64,000 nucleotides of DNA from Methylophilus sp. (GCF_008015755.1 NZ_SSGF01000006.1:62001-126000), one strand, 5' to 3'. Positions 28,887 to 39,386 are shown, numbered from the stretch's first letter. A program made the numbers and translations. Notes: generated from the letters alone by a model not told the origin.

Positions 28887-29963
28887 ATGCAACCACGTGT
28901 CGACCCGACTACTCAGAGCCTGGCGATTGACGGTAACTCGCTCAATAGCCTCAAGCGTGGCAATACAGATTCGCCCGAATCGATTCGGGCGGTGGCACGT
29001 CAATTTGAAGGCGTGCTGATGAACATGATGCTGAAAAGCATGCGTGATACCGTGCCGCAAGATGGCATCACCGATAGCGAACAAGGCAAGATGTTTATGG
29101 GCATGCTCGACCAGCAACTGAGCACCAACCTGAGCCAGAAAGGCTTGGGGCTCACCGAAGTGCTGGTTAGACAATTGAGCAAGTTTACCCAGAAACCGGG
29201 CGATGCCACCGATGGCAGCAAAGATAGCAAATCAACGGGCAAGCTAGATAGCAGCAGTGCCCTGCCCCACACCAGCCAAACAACCAACACTAGCAACGGT
29301 AAAGCCGTGCTGGCACAAGCCGCGCAAAAAATCCGTGAGGCTTACCAGCAGTGGGAGGCCACTGACAGCCCGACCGATAGTAATACCGACATCGCCTGGG
29401 CACGTGGCATTCCAGAATTGCCACCACTGGTGGAGGAAACACAAGCCAATATCCAAAGTTTCACGCTGCCACAAGCACCATTAGCGACCGCCATGCGCGA
29501 AGTCGCAGGTAAAACACAACAGTTTATCCAGAGCATGTTACCGCACGCGCAGGCCGCCAGCAGTAGCTCTGGCATCCCTGCCAAGTTTATGATCGGCCAG
29601 GCTGCGCTTGAGAGCGGCTGGGGCAAGCATGAGATTAAAACCGACAATGGCGTCAACAGCCACAACCTGTTCGGCATCAAGGCAGATGCCAACTGGAAAG
29701 GCAAAGTCGCTACCAGCACAACCACTGAATATATCAACGGCGTCAAACAGACTCGGGTTGAAAAATTCCGCGCTTACGACAGTTACAGCGATGCTTTCAA
29801 GGATTACGCCAAACTCATTTCACAAAATCCGCGCTACCAGCAAGCCATGAGCAATACCCATGATGCCAGCGCTTACGCCAATGCATTGCAGCGTGCAGGC
29901 TATGCGACAGATCCGCAATATGGCAAGAAACTGACGCAAGTGATTAAGAATTTACAAGGTTAA
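28887..29963 (+). CDS. flgJ: Flagellar rod assembly protein/muramidase FlgJ (dual-domain)
   Basis: ARQFEGVLMNMMLKSMRDTVPQDG and C-terminal PAKFMIGQAALESGWGKHEI glucosaminidase domain. Confidence 0.95.
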   Translation: MQPRVDPTTQSLAIDGNSLNSLKRGNTDSPESIRAVARQFEGVLMNMMLKSMRDTVPQDGITDSEQGKMFMGMLDQQLSTNLSQKGLGLTEVLVRQLSKFTQKPGDATDGSKDSKSTGKLDSSSALPHTSQTTNTSNGKAVLAQAAQKIREAYQQWEATDSPTDSNTDIAWARGIPELPPLVEETQANIQSFTLPQAPLATAMREVAGKTQQFIQSMLPHAQAASSSSGIPAKFMIGQAALESGWGKHEIKTDNGVNSHNLFGIKADANWKGKVATSTTTEYINGVKQTRVEKFRAYDSYSDAFKDYAKLISQNPRYQQAMSNTHDASAYANALQRAGYATDPQYGKKLTQVIKNLQG

Positions 29964-29975
29964 GCAGCGACACCC

Positions 29976-30002
29976 TAAAGAAACAAAAAAAACAGCCGTT
30001 AG
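29976..30002 (+). promoter_or_regulatory. Sigma-28 (FliA) type promoter for flgKL
   Basis: TAAAGAAA-N11-GCCGTTAG about 70 nt upstream of flgK. Confidence 0.65.
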
Positions 30003-30068
30003 GCTACATAACCACACTTTAAAGTCGTGTCTGACTCTCTGCAGGGGGCCGACACATGAGGAAATCAC

Positions 30069-31721
30069 ATGTCAAATGCACTCAGCATTGGTAAAAGCGC
30101 TCTAAATGCCGCGCAAATAGGCATCGCTACCGTTGGCCATAACATTGCGAACGCCGCCACAGAAGGCTATAACCGCCAGGTCGTGGTGCAAGCCGCTGCG
30201 CAGGCGCAAAACTTTGGTTATGGCTATGTTGGCCAAGGCACCAATGTGGTGGGCATTCAGCGCGTCTACAACGACACACTTGCTAAGCAGATGATTAATG
30301 CCACCTCTACAGCAAACGCCAGTAGCGCTTATTACAGCAATATCAGCCAAATCAATGGCTTACTGTCTGATAGTACTGCCGGTTTAAACCCGGTCATTAC
30401 CAGTTTTTTCAGCGCAGTGAGTGCTGCAGCCGCCAACCCAAGCGACACAGCCACGCGCCAGACTCTGATTTCTTCAGCACAATCGATGGTGAACCGTTTT
30501 AACGCGGTGAATACCCAGCTGGATCAGATGCACGAAAGCATCAACACCCAGATCACGGCCAGCGTGGATACGATTAACAGTTATTCTTCGCAGATTGCCT
30601 CTTTGAATGACACCATCAGCAAGGCGATTAACGCGACCGGCAACCCACCAAATGATTTAATGGATCAGCGCGATCAGCTAGTGGCAAAGCTGAGTGAACA
30701 AGTTAAAACCAGCGTGATTAAGCAGGATGATGGTTCTTACAATGTGTTTGCCGGTAGCGGCATGCCACTGGTGGTCGGGACACAGCAATACTCGCTCTAC
30801 ACGCGTGCCAGTGACACTGACCCAACGCGCGTAGAAGTTGCTTATGGCAATCCAGCCAGCCCCAAAATCCTCAGTTCAGATACATTGTCTGGGGGCACCT
30901 TGGGGGGCGTCTTGCAGTTTAGAAGCGAAACGCTAGATCCGGTACAAAATCAGGTAGGCCAACTTGCCTTGACCCTGGCCAACCAGTTTAATGCGCAGCA
31001 AACGCAAGGCTATGACTTGAATGGCGTCCTAGGCACTAATCTGTTCACTATCGGCAACCCAACTGCCATCAGCAGTTCCTATAACAGCGATCCAACCAAA
31101 GCGGCCACGGCGACGACTGTCGATGCCAGTCTGCTGACCAGCAGCGACTACACGGTTAAATATAACAGTGGCCAATACACAATCACTCGCTTAAACGATA
31201 AGTCCATCATGTGGCAAGGCGCTTCACTGCCTGCCACGGTCGATGGTATGCAGATTGATGTCAATACCAGCACACCGGCTGAGGGCGACTCTTATCTGAT
31301 TAAGCCGACGCAATACGCAGCGGGCCAACTGACACTGGCATTTACCAATGTAGATAAATTGGCCATGGCTGGCTCCGCCACCAGTGGTCCCAACGACAAC
31401 GAAAACGGCCTTAAACTGGCTGCACTGCAAACCGGCGCCAATGTGCGCGTGGCTGGCAGCAACACCAACAGAACCTACGCGCAGGCGTTTGCTCAGATGG
31501 TGAGTGCCGTGGGCACTAAAACCAACGAACTAAGCATCACCAGCAAGGCCGATGCGACTGCGCTGGAAAACGCTACCAGCGCCATGCAATCAGAATCAGG
31601 CGTTAACCTGGATGAAGAAGCCACCGATTTGCTGCGTTATCAGCAAGCCTACCAGGCGGCGGGCAAAATGATGCAAATTGCTAGTCAGCTGTTTGAAGTC
31701 TTGCTGCAACTGGGTCAATAA
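30069..31721 (+). CDS. flgK: Flagellar hook-associated protein FlgK (HAP1)
   Basis: GKSALNAAQIGIATVGHNIANAATEGYNRQVV; C-terminal SGVNLDEEATDLLRYQQAYQAAGKMMQ. Confidence 0.96.
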   Translation: MSNALSIGKSALNAAQIGIATVGHNIANAATEGYNRQVVVQAAAQAQNFGYGYVGQGTNVVGIQRVYNDTLAKQMINATSTANASSAYYSNISQINGLLSDSTAGLNPVITSFFSAVSAAAANPSDTATRQTLISSAQSMVNRFNAVNTQLDQMHESINTQITASVDTINSYSSQIASLNDTISKAINATGNPPNDLMDQRDQLVAKLSEQVKTSVIKQDDGSYNVFAGSGMPLVVGTQQYSLYTRASDTDPTRVEVAYGNPASPKILSSDTLSGGTLGGVLQFRSETLDPVQNQVGQLALTLANQFNAQQTQGYDLNGVLGTNLFTIGNPTAISSSYNSDPTKAATATTVDASLLTSSDYTVKYNSGQYTITRLNDKSIMWQGASLPATVDGMQIDVNTSTPAEGDSYLIKPTQYAAGQLTLAFTNVDKLAMAGSATSGPNDNENGLKLAALQTGANVRVAGSNTNRTYAQAFAQMVSAVGTKTNELSITSKADATALENATSAMQSESGVNLDEEATDLLRYQQAYQAAGKMMQIASQLFEVLLQLGQ

Positions 31722-31742
31722 GTTTTTGAAGGATAGGCCATC

Positions 31743-32648
31743 ATGAGAATCAGTACCAATACCATTTATCAATCTGGGACTAACCAGTTAAATACTCTGC
31801 AGTCTGACCTCAACAAACTGAGTATTCAAACGGCGACCGGAAAGCGCGTGAACTCGCCAGCAGATGATCCGGTGGCCGCGGCGCGCATACTTGAGCTCAA
31901 CACAGCTAAAGATCAAAACGCGAATTACACCAATACACGTAAAACGGCAGAGACCCTGCTACAAACTTACGAAGCGAACCTGAGCAGCGTCACCGATACC
32001 ATACAATCGATCCAGTCCACACTGATTGCGGCCGGTAACGGCGCTTATACCGATGCTGAACGCGCCAAGCTGGCCAATGAACTGCAAGGCAGCCTCGACA
32101 CGCTCAAAGGCTTGGCCAATACCAAAGACTCACAAGGTAACTATATGTATTCGGGCTACGCATCGACCACCGTGCCTTTTGACGCCAACTATGACTTTGT
32201 TGCAAGCACCAACCGCACCAAGTTGCAGATTGATGTGCAAAGCCAGCTGCCAGTCACTTATACCGGTGACCAGGTGTTTGGTGCTAACGGTGACAATGTA
32301 TTTACCAATCTGCAGGATATCATTTCGCTGCTAAAAACACCGATCACAGACAGCACCACCCAAGCCACTTTTAATAGCGGTCTGGCGACCAGCATTGATA
32401 AAATGAAGGGGTCATTGAACTCGGTATTGGATGCGCGTTCAGAAATTGGGAGTAACCTTAATTTGCTGGATACGCTGAACTCGACGGGTGATAGCCTGGA
32501 TCTGCAATACGATGCGTCTATTTCGACCTTGCAAGACTTGGACTATGCGCAGGCCTTATCTGACATCTCGAAGAAAACCACCATTTTGCAAGCCGCACAG
32601 AAAGCGTTTGTGGCCACCTCTAATATCTCGTTATTTAGCCTGATTTAA
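31743..32648 (+). CDS. flgL: Flagellar hook-associated protein FlgL (HAP3)
   Basis: MRISTNTIYQSGTNQLNTLQSDLNKLSIQTATGKRVNSPADDPVAAARILEL. Confidence 0.95.
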   Translation: MRISTNTIYQSGTNQLNTLQSDLNKLSIQTATGKRVNSPADDPVAAARILELNTAKDQNANYTNTRKTAETLLQTYEANLSSVTDTIQSIQSTLIAAGNGAYTDAERAKLANELQGSLDTLKGLANTKDSQGNYMYSGYASTTVPFDANYDFVASTNRTKLQIDVQSQLPVTYTGDQVFGANGDNVFTNLQDIISLLKTPITDSTTQATFNSGLATSIDKMKGSLNSVLDARSEIGSNLNLLDTLNSTGDSLDLQYDASISTLQDLDYAQALSDISKKTTILQAAQKAFVATSNISLFSLI

Positions 32649-32661
32649 ACACTCGTCCAGG

Positions 32662-33429
32662 TTAGCGCAGGACTTGCAACATCAGTTGTTGCGCGTCAAC
32701 CAGCCAGCGGCTGACCGGGCTGATGAGTGATGGCAAGCTGAGTAGCGTCATTAAAAAGCCGACTGAAATGGTAATCGGAAAACCAATCCCAAAGATATTG
32801 AACTGCGGGGCGGCTTTGGTTAACACTCCCAGCGCCATGTTGGTAATCAGCAGACTGGCCACCACCGGCAGTGACAGCATCAGGCCTTGTGAAAAAATAT
32901 GGCCGCCCAGGCTAGCAATCGCCTGGCTATTCAATTGCCAGTGCGCCATGCCTATCGGCATGGTTTCAAAGCTTTGCAACATCACAGCCACCACAATCAA
33001 ATGACCATCGAGACTCAAAAACACCAATAGCGCCAGCATGGTTAAAAACTGGCCAACGGCGATGCTTTGGCCGTGTGCCTGCGGATCATAAAAGCTGGCA
33101 AAGCCCAGGCCCATGCTCATCCCCATCATGAACCCGGCCATTTCGACAGCCGTAAACAGCAGCCGCATGACAAAGCCCATGCTGATGCCGATGACAAACT
33201 GCGCCAGCAAAGACAACAAGCCTTGCCAGGAAAGCACTTCAATTGATGGCACCTGGATCGCGGGCACAATGGCCAGTGTGATCACAAAGCCAATGGCGAG
33301 TTTGATACGTTTGGGGATGGAGGGATGACTAAACAGCGGCACAACCGTGAGGCAGCCGAGCACGCGGGTGAGCGGCCACAGGAGCTGGACAATCCACAAT
33401 TGCAGATCTGAAGCATGGATGGTCAGCAT
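32662..33429 (-). CDS. fliR: Flagellar export protein FliR
   Basis: Multi-TM; GFVMRLLFTAVEMAGFMMGMSMGLGFASFYDPQ. Confidence 0.95.
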   Translation of the reverse strand: MLTIHASDLQLWIVQLLWPLTRVLGCLTVVPLFSHPSIPKRIKLAIGFVITLAIVPAIQVPSIEVLSWQGLLSLLAQFVIGISMGFVMRLLFTAVEMAGFMMGMSMGLGFASFYDPQAHGQSIAVGQFLTMLALLVFLSLDGHLIVVAVMLQSFETMPIGMAHWQLNSQAIASLGGHIFSQGLMLSLPVVASLLITNMALGVLTKAAPQFNIFGIGFPITISVGFLMTLLSLPSLISPVSRWLVDAQQLMLQVLR

Positions 33430-33439
33430 GCGGTCAAAT

Positions 33440-33515
33440 ACCTAGTTAAAAAATGACTACCTGGTTAAACAATGACTGCCTGGTTCAGCAATCGCTGCTT
33501 AGTTCACCAATTGCG
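33440..33515. repeat. Four degenerate 19-bp tandem units at the fliQ 3' end / fliQ-fliR gap
   Basis: acctagttaaaaaatgact | acctggttaaacaatgact | gcctggttcagcaatcgct | gcttagttcaccaattgcg. Confidence 0.7.
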
Positions 33516-33768
33516 GAATCATGGTGAAAATATGATGCATATAATCCACCATGGTCATCAGCATCCAGTGGCCTGCCAGCAGCAGCACCGCCATGACGCC
33601 GACCAGCTTGGGGATAAATGACAAAGTTTGTTCGTTGATTTGGGTCGCCGCCTGAAAAATACTGACGATCAAACCGATCATCAACGCGGTGCCCAGCACT
33701 GGCGCCGCCACCATCAACGTGGTTTGCATGGCTTCGCTTCCTATCGTCAACACCTGCTCTGGACTCAT
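33499..33768 (-). CDS. fliQ: Flagellar export protein FliQ
   Basis: MSPEQVLTIGSEAMQTTLMVAAPVLGTALMIGLIVSIFQAATQINEQTLSFIPK. Confidence 0.96.
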   Translation of the reverse strand: MSPEQVLTIGSEAMQTTLMVAAPVLGTALMIGLIVSIFQAATQINEQTLSFIPKLVGVMAVLLLAGHWMLMTMVDYMHHIFTMIPQLVN

Positions 33769-33798
33769 GGCTTACTCCTGTAAATATAACAATGCGGT

Positions 33799-34566
33799 TT
33801 AAAGCACAAAGCTTTGTGCCAGCGAACCCAGCACTAGTTGCCAGCCATCGACCAGCACAAACAACATGAGCTTAAACGGTAGCGACACAATCGCCGGTGA
33901 CACCATCATCATGCCCATGGCCATCAAGATACTGGCGACCACCATGTCGATGATTAAAAACGGGATATAAATGGCAAAGCCAATCTGGAAGGCGGTTTTG
34001 AGCTCACTGGTCATAAACGCAGGCACCAGTATTCTGAGCGGCACATCCTCTGGCGTTTGAATAGTCTCAACATGGGCCATATTCGCAAACATGGCCAGAT
34101 CATTCTCACGCGTTTGCTTGAGCATAAAGCCTTTGAGCGGCAACACGCCGCGCTCTAATGCTTCCTGCATGGTAATTTTGCTTTCAGATAAGGGTTGGTA
34201 GGCGTCGGTATAGATTTTGTCGAATACCGGCCCCATGACAAAAAAGGTAATAAACAAGGCCAGGCCAATCAATACCTGGTTAGAAGGCGCAGACTGGGTG
34301 CCCAGTGCCTGACGCAGCAAAGACAGCACGATGACGATACGTGTGAAGCCGGTCATCATCAGCATGGCGGCAGGAATAAACGTTAAGGAAGTGAGTAAAA
34401 TCAGCGTTTGCAAGCTGAGCGTATAGTCTTGCCCGCCACCTGCCCCGGGGCTGACTGTACCGATGGGCAAGCCACCGGCGGCCAGCGACAACAGCGGCAC
34501 GCTCCAGAGCACAGCGGCAGGTAGTAGCCAAGAGCAGATAGACTTTAATACTGAAAAGACGCGCAT
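33799..34566 (-). CDS. fliP: Flagellar export protein FliP
   Basis: [74 protein letters not shown]; start set at MRVFSVLKS. Confidence 0.95.
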   Translation of the reverse strand: MRVFSVLKSICSWLLPAAVLWSVPLLSLAAGGLPIGTVSPGAGGGQDYTLSLQTLILLTSLTFIPAAMLMMTGFTRIVIVLSLLRQALGTQSAPSNQVLIGLALFITFFVMGPVFDKIYTDAYQPLSESKITMQEALERGVLPLKGFMLKQTRENDLAMFANMAHVETIQTPEDVPLRILVPAFMTSELKTAFQIGFAIYIPFLIIDMVVASILMAMGMMMVSPAIVSLPFKLMLFVLVDGWQLVLGSLAQSFVL

Positions 34567-34679
34567 GTATGTGGCACCCGAAACAAGCTTGTGGCCACCA
34601 GCAGCAGACACAAGGCAATCAATAAGTTAGGGGTATAGTACGCCCGGCCTGGTGAAATCAAAGGCCGGAAATGAACGAC

Positions 34680-35195
34680 TCAAGGCTTGTTTTTGAGGGA
34701 TTTGACGGTTTGCTGCAAGGTAGCCTGCATGGCCTGCTGTAAACGTATTGCAAAAGAGGCTTGTGCATCGACACCAGAACGATCAACGCCAGAACTCGGG
34801 GACAAAGACACACTACTGCCCTCTTCTGCTGCGGACTCTCCGGCAGGTGGGTCTACCTCACCCAGGGCGGTCATTTGGCCTGCATTGATCCCGACCACCA
34901 GCCAACGACCCGCGACTTCAAGCACAACTACACGCTCTCTGGGGCTTAACTGCAGCCCACCGACCTGTTTGATCACTCCGCGTTGAGCCATGGTTTGTCC
35001 AGGCAGCACGCGCCTGAGCACCCAGGCAATTGCAGCAATCACCAGCAAGACGATCACCGTGCCATAGACCATACGGCCCAGACTGTCGCTTGTGCTCGGT
35101 GCAGCAGCAACCGTTGCCGCAGGCACCACCGCCCAGGCGACGCCAGTCATTAAGCTGCTAAACAGGGCAATGAACCACTGGCTGAAAGTTTTCAT
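34680..35195 (-). CDS. fliO: Flagellar biosynthetic protein FliO
   Basis: Single TM then GGLQLSPRERVVVLEVAGRWLVVGI; between fliN and fliP. Confidence 0.9.
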   Translation of the reverse strand: MKTFSQWFIALFSSLMTGVAWAVVPAATVAAAPSTSDSLGRMVYGTVIVLLVIAAIAWVLRRVLPGQTMAQRGVIKQVGGLQLSPRERVVVLEVAGRWLVVGINAGQMTALGEVDPPAGESAAEEGSSVSLSPSSGVDRSGVDAQASFAIRLQQAMQATLQQTVKSLKNKP

Positions 35196-35219
35196 GGCGA
35201 TCTAATTCAAAAAAAGCAA

Positions 35220-35705
35220 TTAACGATTCAGTTTGCGAATACGTTCGGCCGGGGTAATGATGTCTGTGAGACGGATACCAAACTTGTCATTCACCACTAC
35301 CACCTCACCTTGCGCAATCAGGCAGCCATTGACCAGCACATCCATCGGTTCACCAGCCATGCCATCCAGCTCCACCACCGAACCCTGTGCCAGTTGCAGC
35401 AGGTTCTTGATCGAAATTTTGGTGCGGCCTAACTCAACCGTCAGCTGTACCGGAATATCCAGAATGAAATCAATGTCATTCTGCGTCCCTTCCAGCTTGT
35501 TGTTGGCGCTAAACTCGTTAAACACCGCCGTCTTGCTGGTCGGCTCTTGCAGCGCCGAAGACTCCGCCTGGGTTTGCTCAGCCAGGGCCGCGCCCCAGTC
35601 ATCCTCGGCAATTGTCTGCACATCACCGGGATCAGACACTCCCATGGCAGCCATCGCTGCATTCATATCATCATCGGCACTATTCGTGGCGGGATCCATA
35701 GCCAT
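35220..35705 (-). CDS. fliN: Flagellar motor switch protein FliN
   Basis: FILDIPVQLTVELGRTKISIKNLLQLAQGSVVELDGMAGEPMDVLVNGCLIAQGEVVVVNDKFGIRLTDII. Confidence 0.96.
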   Translation of the reverse strand: MAMDPATNSADDDMNAAMAAMGVSDPGDVQTIAEDDWGAALAEQTQAESSALQEPTSKTAVFNEFSANNKLEGTQNDIDFILDIPVQLTVELGRTKISIKNLLQLAQGSVVELDGMAGEPMDVLVNGCLIAQGEVVVVNDKFGIRLTDIITPAERIRKLNR

Positions 35706-36706
35706 TATGACTCTCCTTGCAATTGCTCCTGACTACCGTCAGCGCGAATTAACTTTTCAACCTTAAGGGCATACTGCCCGTTAAATACCCCATAACGACA
35801 ATCCATCACTGGAATGTTGTCAATTTGTCCTTCAATACTGTCACTGATATTAATCGGGATTACATCACCCTCTTTCAGCTCCAGCAAGTCTGCCACTGTC
35901 AATTTACGCGTCGCCAGATTAGCCACAATCTCCACCTCTGCGGCTTGAATCTGCTGAGTCATCAATTTGACCCAGCGTTTATCGCCACCCAGATTTTCGC
36001 CTTGTAACGGTGAGGTCAGCAGATCTTTGATTGGCTCGACCATGGAATACGGCACGCAAAAATGCATTTCGCCGCTATTCGGGCCCAGCTCAATATTGAA
36101 GGTAATGGCCACGACCACTTCATTTGGCGTGGCAATATTGGCAAACTGTGTATTCATTTCCGAGCGCAGGTATTCAAACTTGACCGGATACACAGGCGCC
36201 CAGGCTTTTTCATACGACTCGAACATAATGCTCAAGATGCGCTGAATAATGCGTTGCTCAGTGGCAGTAAAATCTCGGCCTTCAACGCGGGTATGAAAGC
36301 GGCCATCGCCGCCGAACATATTATCCACCACCAGAAATACCAGTGTCGGATCCAGCACCAGCACGCCTGTGCCGCGCATTGGGTTCATATGAATCAGGTT
36401 GAGATTGGTGGGCACCACCAAGTTACGGATAAAGTCGGTATATTTGATGATTCTGACCGGGCCCACAGAAACCTCTACTGTGCGGCGCAGAAAGTTGAAC
36501 AACTCCACGCGTAATAAACGCGCATAGCGTTCATTGATCATTTCCAGCGTGGCCATGCGGCCGCGCACAATACGCTCTTGCGTGGCTAGGTTGTAATTGC
36601 GTACACCAGCCTCGTCTTTGCTCGACGATTCAGTCTCATCATCGCCCTCAACGCCCTTGAGTAGCGCATCAATTTCATCTTGTGATAAGAACTTGTCAGC
36701 TGACAT
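35705..36706 (-). CDS. fliM: Flagellar motor switch protein FliM
   Basis: MSADKFLSQDEIDALLKGV; PMRGTGVLVLDPTLVFLVVDNMFGGDGR. Confidence 0.96.
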   Translation of the reverse strand: MSADKFLSQDEIDALLKGVEGDDETESSSKDEAGVRNYNLATQERIVRGRMATLEMINERYARLLRVELFNFLRRTVEVSVGPVRIIKYTDFIRNLVVPTNLNLIHMNPMRGTGVLVLDPTLVFLVVDNMFGGDGRFHTRVEGRDFTATEQRIIQRILSIMFESYEKAWAPVYPVKFEYLRSEMNTQFANIATPNEVVVAITFNIELGPNSGEMHFCVPYSMVEPIKDLLTSPLQGENLGGDKRWVKLMTQQIQAAEVEIVANLATRKLTVADLLELKEGDVIPINISDSIEGQIDNIPVMDCRYGVFNGQYALKVEKLIRADGSQEQLQGES

Positions 36707-36739
36707 GATGACTCACTTTAAACAACTAGGCCCATAACA

Positions 36740-37324
36740 TTACTGAATCACAAACGAGGTAAATAATACCTGAGTGACTTTCAGCGGCTTACCGTGTGCT
36801 GCCAGCGGTTTTTTCAATTCAACCAGCAACTCTTCACTGAGTTGGGCTTTGCCTTCTGGTGTAGAGATATCAGACGCTTTTTTGCTGGTGAGCAATAACA
36901 ATACGCGATTACGCAGCACCGGCATTTGTGCCTTCATTTTTTCGGCCAGTTCAGCGCCTTTCACCTCCATCGTCAAATCCAGTTGCAAGAACTTGTCATC
37001 TGGGTCTGGCAATAAATTCACGGTGAATGTCTCAAACTGTACATAGGTCAACGCCGTTTTAGGATCTGCATGACCGCCCGCTTCTTCTTCAGGCGCCTCT
37101 TCCTCAGCGGCCTCGCCTTCAGCGGCTGCATCTTCGTGACCTTCGGCTTTTTCGCCATGCTTGGCTTTGGCTTGCTGTGCATCAGGCTTCTTCATCAAAA
37201 AGAATGCCGCCGCGCCGCCACCGGCAGCCAATGCCATGACCACGGCCAATATGACAATGAGTTTTTTCTTGGATTTAGGCGCCGCTTCTGCTGCGCCTTC
37301 TGCTTTAGCCGGTTGTTGAGCCAT
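36740..37324 (-). CDS. fliL: Flagellar basal-body-associated protein FliL
   Basis: N-terminal TM; YVQFETFTVNLLPDPDDKFLQLDLTMEV; VTQVLFTSFVIQ. Confidence 0.93.
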   Translation of the reverse strand: MAQQPAKAEGAAEAAPKSKKKLIVILAVVMALAAGGGAAAFFLMKKPDAQQAKAKHGEKAEGHEDAAAEGEAAEEEAPEEEAGGHADPKTALTYVQFETFTVNLLPDPDDKFLQLDLTMEVKGAELAEKMKAQMPVLRNRVLLLLTSKKASDISTPEGKAQLSEELLVELKKPLAAHGKPLKVTQVLFTSFVIQ

Positions 37325-37498
37325 GACACAAACCTTTCTTACATCAAACTTTGACTGTTTATGGTGTAATTATGCGCAACACTGCGGTCTGGAGATTGGC
37401 GGATAAAAGGGTAAAATTGGCGTTTAATCGACACTTACGCCACTGGCAGTTCCATCGACTGCCTGCGGCCAACCATGGCTGGTTAAATACATAGTTGA

Positions 37499-38896
37499 TT
37501 AAACAAAGGTGTCGACCAGGCCACGTGCAACGGTGGTATTCACTGCTTGTGGCGCCAGCAAAGTCTCGGATTCACTTGCGGTAGTTGCAGTCTGTCCACC
37601 TTGACGGGAGGTTTGCTGCTCAAAATGTTGCTGCGCCTGCTGGCCATCACCGACAAAAGTTTGGCCCAGTTGCAAGCCTTGTGACTCCATACGGTTACGC
37701 AGGTCCTGCATGCCATCTTCCAGTGCCTGACGTACCAATGGATTATCGGTAATAAAACTGGTATTCACAGACTGGTTATCTACTTTCAGTACCACCTGAA
37801 TCGGCCCCAGATCTGGCGGTGACAAAGTCAGGCTGGCGACATCATCGCCACTGCCCACCATTTTCATCACATGCTGGTTCATGGCGGTTTGCCAGCGCTC
37901 ATTGCCAAATGGCGCCGCAATTTGCGACATCACCACCGGGCTGCTTTGCGCGACACCGGCCGCATTCAACCACGGGCTGTTCGGCAAGGCTTGTGCGGCG
38001 GGTTGTTGCGTTATGTTCAACAGATCGGCCTGCGCATCAGCACCACGCATCTCATTAAAAGCCTGTGTGGGTCGTCCGCCACCTGCCGCCTCTGCCATCA
38101 ATTTGGCATTGACCAGGGTTTCAGAAATACTAGGAGATTCTTTACCGGTCTCGGCGCTGACATTGCCAGCCAGCAATTGTTTGAAATCGACAGCCTGATC
38201 ATCTTGATCAACATTCACTGCAGGCCCGGTCGGCGTTTGCACGCCGGTGGTCTTAGTCATTGCTTCAGTGTTCACAGGCAAAGCCAAGGCATTGCTATCG
38301 AGCACAGGCAGTTGCTCGCTAGCCACCGTTACCGCTGCGCCCTCGGTGCTGATTTCGGCTTTAGGCGTACTATCCACAGACGTCGCCGCCGGACGCATGG
38401 CAATCATGGTTTGCATCCAAGGTGAAATGCCGGTGGGCAATTGATCATTTGCAGCCAAATCTGCCAATAAACGCTTTTTCCGCTCTTGTGCAGTTTCAAT
38501 CACGGTAGCGGGGTCTTTGGTATCGCTGGCAACGGTTGTTGTTTCTTCAGTGCTGGCAGGGGCTTCATGAGTCGCGGTCGACTCATCGCTGCTATCGGCG
38601 GCTGTTTTTTGTGGGCTGTCTTCTGACTTCACGCTATTGTTTGCTGCAGTGGGCGTTTTATCTGTGGCCGCAGCATTGGGTGTTGCCTCAGGTTTAGGCG
38701 TATCAGCCTTATCTGCCATGCTCTTATTGGCCGCTGGCATGACGGGCTTATTGTTTTGCTGCATTTGCTTGCGCAATGCCTGTGCAAACTCATCAGTGCC
38801 ATTGGCCTGAGGTTCCGGTGACACTTGATTGGCAGACGCTGTTTTCACAGCCTCTGCACCCATATTCAGTAAAGTTGCGGAATTCAAAAACGCCAT
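37499..38896 (-). CDS. fliK: Flagellar hook-length control protein FliK
   Basis: Low-complexity N-terminus and C-terminal VASLTLSPPDLGPIQVVLKVDNQSVNTSFITDNPLVRQALEDGMQDLRNRMESQGLQLGQTFVG; start at MAFLNSATLLNM. Confidence 0.93.
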   Translation of the reverse strand: MAFLNSATLLNMGAEAVKTASANQVSPEPQANGTDEFAQALRKQMQQNNKPVMPAANKSMADKADTPKPEATPNAAATDKTPTAANNSVKSEDSPQKTAADSSDESTATHEAPASTEETTTVASDTKDPATVIETAQERKKRLLADLAANDQLPTGISPWMQTMIAMRPAATSVDSTPKAEISTEGAAVTVASEQLPVLDSNALALPVNTEAMTKTTGVQTPTGPAVNVDQDDQAVDFKQLLAGNVSAETGKESPSISETLVNAKLMAEAAGGGRPTQAFNEMRGADAQADLLNITQQPAAQALPNSPWLNAAGVAQSSPVVMSQIAAPFGNERWQTAMNQHVMKMVGSGDDVASLTLSPPDLGPIQVVLKVDNQSVNTSFITDNPLVRQALEDGMQDLRNRMESQGLQLGQTFVGDGQQAQQHFEQQTSRQGGQTATTASESETLLAPQAVNTTVARGLVDTFV

Positions 38897-38921
38897 ATGA
38901 CTCTCCCGGTCAACACTTGTT

Positions 38922-39368
38922 TTACATGCGCATGCGCTTGGCACGGCTGGCAAACTCATCCATCAGTTTCTGATCACGCTTGCCCTCTGCTTTTGCCTGC
39001 ATGGTTTCTGCCCGTGTCATCAGCACTTCAAAAGATTTTTGTTTGCGCTGTTTTTCCTGCAATTGCTGTCGCTTGTGCACGACATTCGCCTGACATTGTT
39101 CGATTTGAGCATTTTGACTGCGCACGGCCAATTCCAATTGCGAGAAAAAGCCCTGAAAATTGCGGTATAAATCGGCTTTGAGTCCTTTTTGAGAGGCCTG
39201 CTGCCATTGCTGCTCATATTCTTGCTGATATTGTTCCAACATGGTGCGTTGTTGCTGCGCCTGGTCAAGCAGTTGCATGGCTTTCGCCAGGTCCTGCATG
39301 GCCTCCTCAACGGCATCTGTCGCCAACTGGATCAGCAAAGTAAGCGTTTGTGTCGACTGTTTGGCCAT
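38922..39368 (-). CDS. fliJ: Flagellar export protein FliJ
   Basis: 150-aa coiled-coil between fliI and fliK. Confidence 0.9.
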   Translation of the reverse strand: MAKQSTQTLTLLIQLATDAVEEAMQDLAKAMQLLDQAQQQRTMLEQYQQEYEQQWQQASQKGLKADLYRNFQGFFSQLELAVRSQNAQIEQCQANVVHKRQQLQEKQRKQKSFEVLMTRAETMQAKAEGKRDQKLMDEFASRAKRMRM

Positions 39369-39386
39369 GGTGTATTAACTATTTCC

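Noticed and set aside
30018-30027. ACTTTAAAGT palindrome in flgJ-flgK gap
   Set aside because: Only 10 bp and AT-rich; not distinguishable from background.
32649-32661. Terminator between convergent flgL and fliR
   Set aside because: The 13-nt gap holds no hairpin or T-tract; termination, if any, lies inside the coding regions and cannot be supported by eye.
35233-35766. 177-aa plus-strand ORF opposite fliN
   Set aside because: Antisense to FliN; Ser/Ala/Cys-biased spurious composition.
37871-38425. 184-aa plus-strand ORF opposite fliK
   Set aside because: Shadow ORF antisense to well-supported FliK; His/Arg/Cys-rich composition typical of spurious reading; no recognizable motif.
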